Assembly: GCA_946408355.1 (NCBI GenBank)
Contig: CAMJRX010000010.1
Coordinates: forward strand, 1-64,000
Direction: 5' to 3'
DNA from: an uncultured Selenomonadales bacterium
Lineage (GTDB): Bacteria; Bacillota; Negativicutes; Selenomonadales; Selenomonadaceae
Length of the DNA stretch: 64,000 bases
Made by a program: the position numbers and the translations under genes. The notes beneath the pieces were generated by a model, which saw nothing but the letters and a program-made list of their open reading frames with translations, made no database searches and was not told where the DNA came from. Below are positions 40,375 to 49,666 of the stretch, piece after piece; position 1 is the first letter of the stretch, and every line of letters begins with the position of its first letter.

Positions 40375-42165
40375 ATGGGAAAATTTTTTAATAATCAAAA
40401 CTCCTCTGTCGAAGTCGGCAAGGAAAGTTTGAAACGAAATTACAAAATTTTACTCAATAAATTTGTTCGTTATTTAATCCCCACAATGATAACAACGATT
40501 GCCTTATCGCTCAATGAATTTGTTGATAGTATGTTTGTAGCAAATTTACTCGGCAGTGAGGCTATGGGGATAGTAAATTTGGGTTTTCCCGTCATGTTGC
40601 TCATGGCTGCCATTTACACGCTTCTCGGCACCGGCGGAGCAACTCTGTATGCAATTTGCTTGGGTGAACGCCAATCGGTAAAAGCCGGTAAAATATTATT
40701 CCTGTCTTTAGCGGCGGCACTTTTCTGCGGTTTGCTTATATTTGCAGTCGGCAAAATTTTTCCTGAGCCGTTAATTTCCCTCTTGTGTCACGAAAAAACT
40801 TTGACGGCGGACTTTGCTCCATACTTTCAGGCACTGATATTTTCGGCACCGTTTTTAATTTTTGTGCTAACGCTTGTATCCTTTCTGCCGCCGAGTGGCG
40901 CACCTGCATTGGCAACGGTCGTTAATGTAATTGCCAACGTCGTCAATCTGATTATGGACTACGTTTATATCACTTATTTTGACATGGGCGTTGCTGGAGC
41001 GGCGTGGGCTACGCTGACAGGATACATTGCAGGGGTACTCATACTGTCGATAATCTTTTTGCGCGACGGAATGAAATTACATTTTTACAAAGCAGGTCGC
41101 CAAGATTTAAATCTTTTGCTTGAATCTGCAACTACAGGAGCGGCGGCGGCACTTACCCAACTGGGCTTTGCAATAAAATTCACCTTTTGTAACATATTGG
41201 CTGCTACTTACGGCGGAACTGTCGGAGTCGTGGCATTCGCGTTTTGCCTACAGATAATGTCGTTTGTGGCTGTTTTTTACGGCGGAATTATTTGCGCGGC
41301 TTTGCCGATTTTAGGCGTTTTGCATGGCGAGCACGATTTTTCAGGGCGTCATCACTTGTTGAAAATTTCCTGTCTGTGCGAGTTGATAATCGTTTCGGCA
41401 CTGGTTTTTTGGTTTGAAATTGCACCTCAACAAGCGATAAATATTTACAATATCACAGATCCGTCAGCAATGTCATTGGCTGAAAGAGGTTTGAGAATTT
41501 TTTCCCTGTCTTTTATACTGCGGAGTTTATGTATAACGTTCATGTACTATCTACAAATTCTGCAAAAAAAATATTATGCAATGATAATCAGCTTGTTTGA
41601 TGGATTCGTTGGAATTGTTCCTCTCGCTTGGCTCATGTGTCAATTAATGGGAATGGACGGTCTTTGGTGGACATACCTTTTAAACAGCGTAATGCTCTTT
41701 GCGGGCATGTTATTTTGGAATTATCATCTTGTCCGAAAGCCCGACAGCAACTATACGGGATTATTACTTTCCGAACGTGACGAGCAGGCAAAGCAAGTTT
41801 GGGATTTTACCATGACAAGCAATGTTCAGGATATTTCTTTTGTTTCCGAGCAACTTTGCGCGTTGGGGGAAAAAGGCGGTCTGAACCACAAGCAAGCAAT
41901 GAAGTTTGGACTTGCCGTCGAAGAAATGGTTGTATACACGAGCAATCATATAAACAAGCAATTTCCTATCGATATTTTGGTACGATTATATGATGACCGC
42001 ATTGAAATAAATTTTCGTAGTTTGGGAAGTTCTTTCAGTCCGTTGAGTGATACCGATAGCGATGACACGTTAAATTTGCGATTGTTGAGAGCATTGGCTG
42101 TTTCTCTGGAATATGATTATATAATGGGAATGAACAGCACGAAAATTATATTGGAGAGAAAATAA
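40375..42165 (+). CDS. MATE-family efflux transporter with C-terminal RsbW-like histidine-kinase-type ATPase domain
   Basis: N-terminal MATE (RYLIPTMITTIALSLNEFVDSMFVANLLGSEAMGIVNLGFP...); after the TM region, about 135 aa VQDISFVSEQLCALGEKGGLNHKQAMKFGLAVEEMVVYTSNHI...DRIEINFRSLGSSFSP. Confidence 0.85.
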   Translation: MGKFFNNQNSSVEVGKESLKRNYKILLNKFVRYLIPTMITTIALSLNEFVDSMFVANLLGSEAMGIVNLGFPVMLLMAAIYTLLGTGGATLYAICLGERQSVKAGKILFLSLAAALFCGLLIFAVGKIFPEPLISLLCHEKTLTADFAPYFQALIFSAPFLIFVLTLVSFLPPSGAPALATVVNVIANVVNLIMDYVYITYFDMGVAGAAWATLTGYIAGVLILSIIFLRDGMKLHFYKAGRQDLNLLLESATTGAAAALTQLGFAIKFTFCNILAATYGGTVGVVAFAFCLQIMSFVAVFYGGIICAALPILGVLHGEHDFSGRHHLLKISCLCELIIVSALVFWFEIAPQQAINIYNITDPSAMSLAERGLRIFSLSFILRSLCITFMYYLQILQKKYYAMIISLFDGFVGIVPLAWLMCQLMGMDGLWWTYLLNSVMLFAGMLFWNYHLVRKPDSNYTGLLLSERDEQAKQVWDFTMTSNVQDISFVSEQLCALGEKGGLNHKQAMKFGLAVEEMVVYTSNHINKQFPIDILVRLYDDRIEINFRSLGSSFSPLSDTDSDDTLNLRLLRALAVSLEYDYIMGMNSTKIILERK

Positions 42166-42182
42166 CAAGGAGGAAAGATCGC

Positions 42183-43874
42183 GTGAAGAAAAAAATTGTG
42201 TTGGTGGAATGCTGGTCTACAGGTGCAAATTATGTGGAAGATATACTCAAGCGCGGCTATGAGCCGGTAATTGTAGAAGCCTCCGATTATATAGGCACTG
42301 AGGCAGACGTTGCTTTGTTTAGGCAAATTCGCGATTTCACGCAAAAGAAACTTCCGCCTGACGTAAAGATAATCAGAGAAAATCCCGACTACAACGAAAT
42401 TTTGCGGCAAGTGCGCGAGATTCAGCCTTTGCATATAATCGCAGGTAGCGAGTTCGGCGTAGGGTTAACCGTTCGTTTGGCACATGATTTGGGACTGCCC
42501 GGCAATCCCATAGAGAGATTGTCTGCAATGACGCAGAAAGACGCCATGCACGAGGCATTGAAAGCGCACGGACTTAGATATATTCGCGGGAAAATCGTCA
42601 ACTCTGTACAAGAGGCAGCAGATTTTTACGATGAAATCGGCGCAGAAGGTATCGTCGTGAAACGCACGCGAGGTGCCGCTACTCAAGGACTTCACCTTTG
42701 CGATAACCGCGAAGATATGCTAAAAGCTGTAGAAACGGAACTTAAAAAGCATGTAAGTATAAGTACGGAAAAAAGCGATGTCCTGTTGCAGGAGCGAATT
42801 AATGGGCGAGAATTTATCGTGAACACGGTATCTTTGAACGGAGAACACCGCCTGGTATCTATTTGGGAATATGACAAAGTAAAAATGCCAAATGGCACAA
42901 ATGCTTACAATTACGCCGAAACAGTCAATGAACTGACAATCGGACATTCGCGGCTTATTCGCTATGCGTTCGAGGTTGCCGATGCAATCGGTATCAAGTA
43001 CGGTCCAGTTCACGGCGAGTATATGATAGACGAAAAAGGTCCCGTGCTGATTGAAGTTAATTGCCGTCCAATGGGGGGTTCCATGCCGCGACAATTTGTG
43101 GATATGGCGTTCGGTCAACACGAAACGGACAGTGCCCTTGAGGCTTATCTTGATCCGGAAGGGTTTGCGCTCAAAAAGCAACAATTATATCGTCCCTTGC
43201 GCAAGGCAGCGTTAAAATTTTTTATCCTGCCCGATGATACGCCTGCAGATACCGCTCCTATACTTTCAATTAGCCGCCAACTGAAAAGTTATTATCAAGG
43301 TAGCTTTGACCGCGTGGGGCGAGAAACTGTTTTGGCAAAAACGAGAGATGTGGAAACTGCAGGCGGCGTAGTGTACATGATTCACGATAATGACAAAGTT
43401 GTTAAGCGTGAGCTTAAATTGTTGCATACTTTGGAAATGAAGTACCCGCGCATTTTGTTCCATAACTTGCAACCCGAAGGGCAAAAGTCCGAAGAAAATT
43501 TCGACTTGCCAAAAATTATGGATATGGCTGCTTGTCATGGTGCGACGCTAGTATTTTCCGACAACTTGACTCAAGCGGAAGGTGTAACTGTTGTGAACAC
43601 GGACGATTTGCAAGATGTTTATGACGGCTTTGATCAAGGTATTCTCGATTTGCAGGAAGATACGAGCTTTAAAGATCTTGAAAGCCTGTTGCAACAGATA
43701 TTTACATTCTTCCGTAAAGTGCGGCAGGGTGGGCGTATCATAGTGGCGGAGACAACATATCGCCGATTGCCTTACGGAATGGACGGTATGGACATATTGG
43801 CAAAGCTTGGCGGTCTGCGAATAGAAGTTCCGCCTTCAGGCAAATCATCACTGTTAGTCGCTACGGTTCTATAA
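42183..43874 (+). CDS. ATP-grasp domain protein (amino acid/peptide ligase-like) with extra C-terminal domain
   Basis: GRE.IVNTVSLNG, GPVHGEYMIDEKGPVLIEVNCRPMGGSMPRQFVDMAFG are typical of BacD/carnosine-synthase-like ATP-grasp enzymes; about 150-aa extension ends FRKVRQGGRIIVAETTYRRLPYG... Confidence 0.85.
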   Translation: MKKKIVLVECWSTGANYVEDILKRGYEPVIVEASDYIGTEADVALFRQIRDFTQKKLPPDVKIIRENPDYNEILRQVREIQPLHIIAGSEFGVGLTVRLAHDLGLPGNPIERLSAMTQKDAMHEALKAHGLRYIRGKIVNSVQEAADFYDEIGAEGIVVKRTRGAATQGLHLCDNREDMLKAVETELKKHVSISTEKSDVLLQERINGREFIVNTVSLNGEHRLVSIWEYDKVKMPNGTNAYNYAETVNELTIGHSRLIRYAFEVADAIGIKYGPVHGEYMIDEKGPVLIEVNCRPMGGSMPRQFVDMAFGQHETDSALEAYLDPEGFALKKQQLYRPLRKAALKFFILPDDTPADTAPILSISRQLKSYYQGSFDRVGRETVLAKTRDVETAGGVVYMIHDNDKVVKRELKLLHTLEMKYPRILFHNLQPEGQKSEENFDLPKIMDMAACHGATLVFSDNLTQAEGVTVVNTDDLQDVYDGFDQGILDLQEDTSFKDLESLLQQIFTFFRKVRQGGRIIVAETTYRRLPYGMDGMDILAKLGGLRIEVPPSGKSSLLVATVL

Positions 43875-43939
43875 CGAGATTTTTAATTCTAATTAATACA
43901 ATTATTGGCGTTTCCGCAGAGGAGGTAGAAGGGACTGCA

Positions 43940-44917
43940 ATGGTAAGAAGAGATAGCAGAGCCCGATTAAGCGGCGGCGGTCGACAATGCGTCGGTTGCG
44001 GGCGATTGATAAAAGGCGGACTTTATTGCGAGTCGTGTCTTGAAAAATTTAGAGAACGGGCAAAAGTTCAGGGCGAACGCATGGAAACTTTAAAAAGCAA
44101 CGCCCTAAAAAAAGTCGCCGAAGACAGAGTAGAGACTATAATTATGATTGTCAACAGCGACGAACGCAACTTGAGCATAACCAAAATCGTTTTGGAGCGC
44201 GGCTTGCCCGAATACAAAATTCTTGCAGTAAATAATCCTTTGACTGCGATAAATACGCTCGTTAGCCGCGAAATAAATCTTGTTGTTTTGGACGCAGATT
44301 ATAATGGGCTGGACATGTTGCGGCGAATTCGCGAAGACGACCGCTTTAAAACTGTGCCCGTAATGATGATGTCCGGCTCGACGCGGCGGGAAATTGTCGC
44401 TGATGTTTTTTCGCTCGGCGTGCAAGATTACGTTTCAAAACCTTGCGCCCCAAAAGATTTAGTCGGACGTGTCAATAAAGTTATAACGGGCAAAGACTTT
44501 AAAGGCGAAACCGCGCCCGCTGTCGAAACGCCGCAAAGAGGTTCTTTCAGTGTCTTGCTTATTGACGATGATATTTTCGACTTACGGCAGGAAAGAGAGA
44601 CGCTAAAAAATCGTCTGCCCTGCGCTATAACTACAGCTCAAAGCGCGGCAGAGGGCATGAGAATTTTGGAGAGCAACGGCGCAGATTTGGTTCTCGTCAA
44701 TTTGGATATGCCCTTCGTCAACGGCTTGAAATTTTTATCGCTCGTCGACAACAATCCAAAGCTTAGAAATATCCCCGTGATAATCATGACGGAAACGCGA
44801 GACTTTGCGGTTATCAGCGAAATAAATAAATCGTCTGCGGCGGGGCACGTCAAAAAACCGAATTTCACAGAGGACGGCTTGGCTTTAATTGAATCTAAAC
44901 TTCGCAAGCGCAGATAA
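43940..44917 (+). CDS. zinc-ribbon protein with two tandem response-regulator receiver domains
   Basis: CVGCGRLIKGGLYCESC; REC1 MIVNSDERNLSITKIVL...LVVLDADYNGLDMLRRIR...MMSGSTRREIVADVFSLGVQDYVSKPC; REC2 VLLIDDDIFDLRQ...LVLVNLDMPFVNGLKFL...IMTETRD. Confidence 0.88.
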   Translation: MVRRDSRARLSGGGRQCVGCGRLIKGGLYCESCLEKFRERAKVQGERMETLKSNALKKVAEDRVETIIMIVNSDERNLSITKIVLERGLPEYKILAVNNPLTAINTLVSREINLVVLDADYNGLDMLRRIREDDRFKTVPVMMMSGSTRREIVADVFSLGVQDYVSKPCAPKDLVGRVNKVITGKDFKGETAPAVETPQRGSFSVLLIDDDIFDLRQERETLKNRLPCAITTAQSAAEGMRILESNGADLVLVNLDMPFVNGLKFLSLVDNNPKLRNIPVIIMTETRDFAVISEINKSSAAGHVKKPNFTEDGLALIESKLRKRR

Positions 44918-44934
44918 ATTGAGGTGAAAAATTT

Positions 44935-46182
44935 TTGAGTGTCGATAAGGATTTGTTTCTCTACGATTTGGCGGTCGTGGCTATTCTGAAAAATGAGGGA
45001 CGTTACCTTAAAGAATGGCTCGATTATCATTTGCTCGCTGGAGTTGAACATTTTTATCTTTACAACAACGACAGCATTGATAATTACAATGAAGTTATTG
45101 CGCCTTATGTAGACGCCGGCTTGGTTACAAGTAAATATTTTCCTGGCAATATAATGCAATTCGTGGCTTACTTTGATGCAGTTCAAGATTATCGATTTCA
45201 TTGCAGATATATAGCGTTCATTGATTTGGACGAATTTATTTTTCCTAAAAATACCACCGGTACGATAATGGAAACTGCTGACAAAATTTTGTCTAATGAT
45301 CCAGAAGCTTCCGGTTTAGGTATTCATTGGCAGTGCTTTGGCTCGAATGGACAAGAAAAGGCAGATTATTCTCGTGGTGTTTTAGAACGCTTTACTAGGC
45401 GTGCAAAGAAAGATTACTTTTACGATAGAGGTAGTAACACCGGAAGTGGCAATATTTTTTTTAAATCCCTATTAAATCCTCGACGTATTAAAAGTGTTAA
45501 TATTCATTTTGCGCAATACTTTGATGAACATTACACCATAAACGAGAATGGGAGCAAACTCCCAAATGCATTTGGTTTTTATCCCGTCACGGCAGAAAAA
45601 ATTGTAGTTAATCATTATATAGTAAAATCCCGCGAAGAATTCAACTCAAAGCTGACGCGAGGTAGAGCAGGTATTAATCGCAATTTGTCTATAGAGTTTT
45701 TTTATGATTATGATCGTAATGATGAATTCGATGACGACATTTTGAAATACCGCGCCGCACGTGAAAAAATTTTTTCTCTCAAGAGTGATACACAACGGAT
45801 TAGCCGTGTTATAGAAACTTTGACAAAAACTTTATCGCAATACGCCGACGACGAAATTTTCGATTTGGAGACGGCGTTGACTTGTCGGGCGTTAAGTGCT
45901 TACCTGCTGAAAAAATTTCCGAATGAGGAACGCTTTAAAGTTTTTGAAGAGGCGTCGCTTGCCGCAATTTTAAAATCTCTTGACGGACTTAAACTTTCTG
46001 AAGTTCAGCTTTTGATGGACGAATTGCCTAATCTTTTAATTTTGCCTTATCCTATTGTTGAGGAGCTTCGTGACGTTTCAATTCAAATTACGTCGCAGAT
46101 GATGAATTTAATGCGCGAAAAAACCCTTTGGAAAGATTTTCTTGAATGGAATTATCTGTATCGCCTTCTGAAGAGTTTGTAA
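44935..46182 (+). CDS. glycosyltransferase, GT92/DUF23-like
   Basis: AVVAILKNEGRYLKEWLDYHLLAGVEHFYLYNNDSIDNY...CRYIAFIDLDEFIFPK; TTG start, GAGGTG SD. Confidence 0.85.
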   Translation: MSVDKDLFLYDLAVVAILKNEGRYLKEWLDYHLLAGVEHFYLYNNDSIDNYNEVIAPYVDAGLVTSKYFPGNIMQFVAYFDAVQDYRFHCRYIAFIDLDEFIFPKNTTGTIMETADKILSNDPEASGLGIHWQCFGSNGQEKADYSRGVLERFTRRAKKDYFYDRGSNTGSGNIFFKSLLNPRRIKSVNIHFAQYFDEHYTINENGSKLPNAFGFYPVTAEKIVVNHYIVKSREEFNSKLTRGRAGINRNLSIEFFYDYDRNDEFDDDILKYRAAREKIFSLKSDTQRISRVIETLTKTLSQYADDEIFDLETALTCRALSAYLLKKFPNEERFKVFEEASLAAILKSLDGLKLSEVQLLMDELPNLLILPYPIVEELRDVSIQITSQMMNLMREKTLWKDFLEWNYLYRLLKSL

Positions 46183-46207
46183 TAAAAATTTTTAGGGAGT
46201 GGATTAA

Positions 46208-46981
46208 TTGCTTCTTGTGATTGACATTGGCAACAGCAATATTGTCATGGGTACGTACAGCGGAAAAATTTTGCGTAAACACTGGCGCATTTCGACTGAT
46301 AGACAGAAAACCGGCGACGAATACGGCATGTTGATTAATGATTTGTTTCGCTATCAGGGCGTGAAAATTTCCGACGTTAAGGACATAATTATTTCGTCGG
46401 TGGTGCCGCCGCTGGTCGTGCCTATCGTTAAAATGTGTGAACGTTATTTTAAAATTCGTCCGTTGGTCGTCGGTCCAGGCATTAAAACCGGTATTAAACT
46501 CAACTACGAAAACCCGCGAGCAATCGGCGCAGACAGGATTGTAAACGTTGTTGGAGCTTTTGAGCAATACGGCGGTCCGCTGATTGTTATTGACATTGGA
46601 ACGGCTACGACTTTTGATGTTGTGTCGGAGACAGGCGACTTTTTGGGCGGAGTGATTGCGCCGGGCATTGTGGCGAGTGCAGAGTCTCTTTTCAGTTCGA
46701 CGGCAAAACTTCCGCGCATTGAACTTGTCCCGCCAAAAAGTGTCATTGGGCACAACACGATAACTTGTATGCAAGCGGGAATTATTTATGGCTACGTCGG
46801 GCAGATTGATACGATTGTCGAAAAAATTCGTGCGGAAATGGGCGCGGATTGGCACGCAAAAGTTGTAGCGACGGGCGGGCTTGCAACGATGATTCAACGC
46901 GAATCAAAGACGATTGATAGAATCGACCACTTCTTGACACTAACAGGCTTGCGCGTCCTGCACGAGAGAAATTCCGCATGA
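46208..46981 (+). CDS. coaX: type III pantothenate kinase
   Basis: LLVIDIGNSNIVMGTYSG, GADRIVNVVGAFEQYGGPLIVIDIGTATTFDVV, GGVIAPGIVASAESLFSSTAKLPRIEL. Confidence 0.96.
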   Translation: MLLVIDIGNSNIVMGTYSGKILRKHWRISTDRQKTGDEYGMLINDLFRYQGVKISDVKDIIISSVVPPLVVPIVKMCERYFKIRPLVVGPGIKTGIKLNYENPRAIGADRIVNVVGAFEQYGGPLIVIDIGTATTFDVVSETGDFLGGVIAPGIVASAESLFSSTAKLPRIELVPPKSVIGHNTITCMQAGIIYGYVGQIDTIVEKIRAEMGADWHAKVVATGGLATMIQRESKTIDRIDHFLTLTGLRVLHERNSA

Positions 46982-47952
46982 CGACAGAAGAAATTTTCAA
47001 GACGCCAATTTTCCTTGCGCCAATGGCGGGTGTCACGGATACGGCATTTAGAATTTTGGTGCGCGAGTTGATTGGCGACGACTTTGCTAAAAAAAATTTA
47101 CTGATGTTTTCGGAAATGGTTAGCGCGGCGGGCGTCCATTATCGTAACGAAAAAACTTTGGCAATGCTTGAAACGGTTACAGAAGAGCGACCAACGGCAA
47201 TTCAAATTTTCGGCTCCGACCCGACAATCTGCGCGGAGGCGGCGGCTTACGTCGAACAACTCGGCTCGGCTGCCGTCATTGATTTTAATTGCGGCTGTCC
47301 CGCGCCCAAAATCGTCAAGAACGGCGAAGGCTCTGCACTTATGAAAAATCCCGCGCTCGTCGAAAAAATTTTGTCAGCTGTTAAAAAATCTGTTAAACTT
47401 CCTGTTAGCGTCAAAATTCGTCTGGGCTGTGACAAGATTAACGCCGTCGAAGTTGCTAAACGTGTGGAAAATGCGGGCGTCGACTTTATTGCAGTTCACG
47501 GGCGTACACGCGAACAATTTTATTCTGGCGCGGCGAATTGGGAAGAAATTGCTAAAGTCAAAGCCGCCGTTAAAATTCCCGTCATTGCAAACGGTGACGT
47601 TCGAGATTTTGATTCATTGGATAAAATTTTTTCTGTAACTAAAGCCAACGGCGTGATGATTGGACGCGCCGCGCAGGGCAATCCGTGTATTATAAATCGC
47701 TTGCTGAAATATTTTTTAACGGGCGAAAAAATTCCTCCGCTGAATACTCACGAACGCGCAGAAATTATGCGTCGTCACCTGAATAAAATTATTTTTTATA
47801 AGGGCGAATATATCGGCGTCCGCGAAATGCGTGCTCATGCGGCGTGGTATACTAAAGGTTTAACGGGCGGCGCGGAACTTAGAAATTTATTTAACCGTGC
47901 AAATTCTGCTCAAGATTTTTTAGAGGTGATTAAGTTTTGTGATGGACGATAA
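46978..47952 (+). CDS. dusB: tRNA dihydrouridine synthase
   Basis: LAPMAGVTDTAFRILVRE, IDFNCGCPAPKIVKNGEGSALMKNP, VHGRTREQFYSGAANW; ATGA overlap with coaX. Confidence 0.95.
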   Translation: MTTEEIFKTPIFLAPMAGVTDTAFRILVRELIGDDFAKKNLLMFSEMVSAAGVHYRNEKTLAMLETVTEERPTAIQIFGSDPTICAEAAAYVEQLGSAAVIDFNCGCPAPKIVKNGEGSALMKNPALVEKILSAVKKSVKLPVSVKIRLGCDKINAVEVAKRVENAGVDFIAVHGRTREQFYSGAANWEEIAKVKAAVKIPVIANGDVRDFDSLDKIFSVTKANGVMIGRAAQGNPCIINRLLKYFLTGEKIPPLNTHERAEIMRRHLNKIIFYKGEYIGVREMRAHAAWYTKGLTGGAELRNLFNRANSAQDFLEVIKFCDGR

Positions 47953-49450
47953 AATACTTACGACGCAGGTTTCCGAACTAAGAGAGAAATTGCGCAAATG
48001 GAAACAAATTCAAACTGAAAAGGATGAACAACAAATGGAAGAAAAATGGGAGGACAAAGAAATGGCGAAAAAATTTTCCGCGTGGAATGAATACACCGAC
48101 GAGGAGAAGGCGGCTTTGGAGAATTTAGCGACGGGTTATATCGACTTCATAAGCCGTTGCAAAACCGAACGCGAAAGCGTTGTTGAGATTGTTAAGCAAG
48201 CAAAAGCGTCTGGCTACAAAAATCTTGATGACGTGATTAAAAATAATACTCAACTCAATCCTGGCGACAAAGTTTATGCCATATGCATGAAAAAAACCGT
48301 CGCTCTCTTCCAAATCGGGACTGAACCGCTGGAAAATGGCTTAAAAATACTCGGTGCACATATTGATACTTGTCGACTCGACCTTAAACAAAATCCACTT
48401 TACGAAGACAGCGGATTGGCTTATATGGATACGCACTATTACGGCGGAATAAAAAAGTATCAGTGGGTGACGATGCCGCTGGCTATGCATGGCGTTGTTG
48501 TAAAACGTAATGGACGCGTCATTCATGTTGTCATCGGCGAAAACGAAAGCGACCCTGTTTTTTGTGTAACGGATTTGCTGATTCATTTGTCGAAGGAACA
48601 ACTTAAAAAGACCGCCGATAAAGTCATTGAGGGCGAAGCGTTGGATATTCTCGTTGGCAATTATCCGCTCAAGGAAAATGATAAAGAATCCGTCAAAAAA
48701 GGCGTGCTTAAAATCCTCAAGGACAAATACAACATTACGGAAAAAGATTTTTATTCGGCGGAAATCGCGTTGGTTCCGGCGGGCAAGGCTCGCGAACTCG
48801 GCTTTGATAGAAGTATGATTCTCGGTTACGGGCAAGATGACCGCGTTTGCGCTTATACGTCGCTCGTTGCAATGTTGGAGGCGGGAGAGCAAACTTTAGG
48901 TAAGACGGCTTGTTGTTTGCTCGTCGATAAGGAAGAAATTGGCAGTTACGGCGCAACCGGTATGAAGTCTAGATTTTTTGAAAATACGCTCGCTGAACTT
49001 ATGAACGCCTGCGGACAATACAACGAACTTGCTTTGCGTCGCGCCTTGAAGAATTCGTTTATGCTTAGCTCCGACGTGTCTAGTGCTTATGATGTGCTTT
49101 ACGCCAATGCTTACGAAAAGAAAAATGTTGCCTATCTCGGTAAAGGCATGGTATTTAATAAGTTCACCGGATCGCGTGGCAAAAGTGGTTCGAGTGACGC
49201 CAATGCAGAATACGTCGCTAAACTCCGCGCCATTTTAAATAAGTACAATGTCCGCTTTCAATTTTCCGAACTCGGCAAGGTGGATTTGGGCGGCGGCGGC
49301 ACGATTGCTTACATGATGGCGGAATATGGAATGGAAGTTATCGACAGCGGCGTCGGCGTTTTGAGTATGCACGCCCCTTGGGAGGCTACTTCCAAAGTTG
49401 ATATTTACGAGACTAAAAAAGGTTACGCGGCGTTCCTGGCAGAAATATAA
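47939..49450 (+). CDS. M18 family aminopeptidase
   Basis: LGAHIDTCRLDLKQNPLYEDSGLAYMDTHYYGGIKKYQWVTMPLAMHGVV, DKEEIGSYGATGMKS, M18 (aminopeptidase I zinc metalloprotease) signature. Confidence 0.93.
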   Translation: MMDDKILTTQVSELREKLRKWKQIQTEKDEQQMEEKWEDKEMAKKFSAWNEYTDEEKAALENLATGYIDFISRCKTERESVVEIVKQAKASGYKNLDDVIKNNTQLNPGDKVYAICMKKTVALFQIGTEPLENGLKILGAHIDTCRLDLKQNPLYEDSGLAYMDTHYYGGIKKYQWVTMPLAMHGVVVKRNGRVIHVVIGENESDPVFCVTDLLIHLSKEQLKKTADKVIEGEALDILVGNYPLKENDKESVKKGVLKILKDKYNITEKDFYSAEIALVPAGKARELGFDRSMILGYGQDDRVCAYTSLVAMLEAGEQTLGKTACCLLVDKEEIGSYGATGMKSRFFENTLAELMNACGQYNELALRRALKNSFMLSSDVSSAYDVLYANAYEKKNVAYLGKGMVFNKFTGSRGKSGSSDANAEYVAKLRAILNKYNVRFQFSELGKVDLGGGGTIAYMMAEYGMEVIDSGVGVLSMHAPWEATSKVDIYETKKGYAAFLAEI

Positions 49451-49526
49451 ATTTGTCAAATTAGTAATGCGTATGAACGCGGTGATAACGTCAAAATTAT
49501 TGTAACGTTGAATCGCGACCATTGGG

Positions 49527-49560
49527 TCAAGCGTCACGCTTGAATTGTCAAAAAATTTTT
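49527..49560 (+). terminator. probable terminator after the M18 gene
   Basis: TCAAGCG-tca-CGCTTGA perfect hairpin followed within 17 nt by TTTTT. Confidence 0.5.
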
Positions 49561-49666
49561 GATTGCTTGTTGCAACTTTGCCCGTGAATATGTTAAAATG
49601 CACTTGTTTTTTAGGAGGGGCGCAAGCTCCGCGAATCTGTGTAATAATTTTTGGGAGGTATGCTAA

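Noticed and set aside
49610-49666. Leader peptide upstream of fba (MFFRRGASSANLCNNFWEVC)
   Set aside because: No convincing SD in front of its TTG; the G-rich stretch is more likely incidental or structural.
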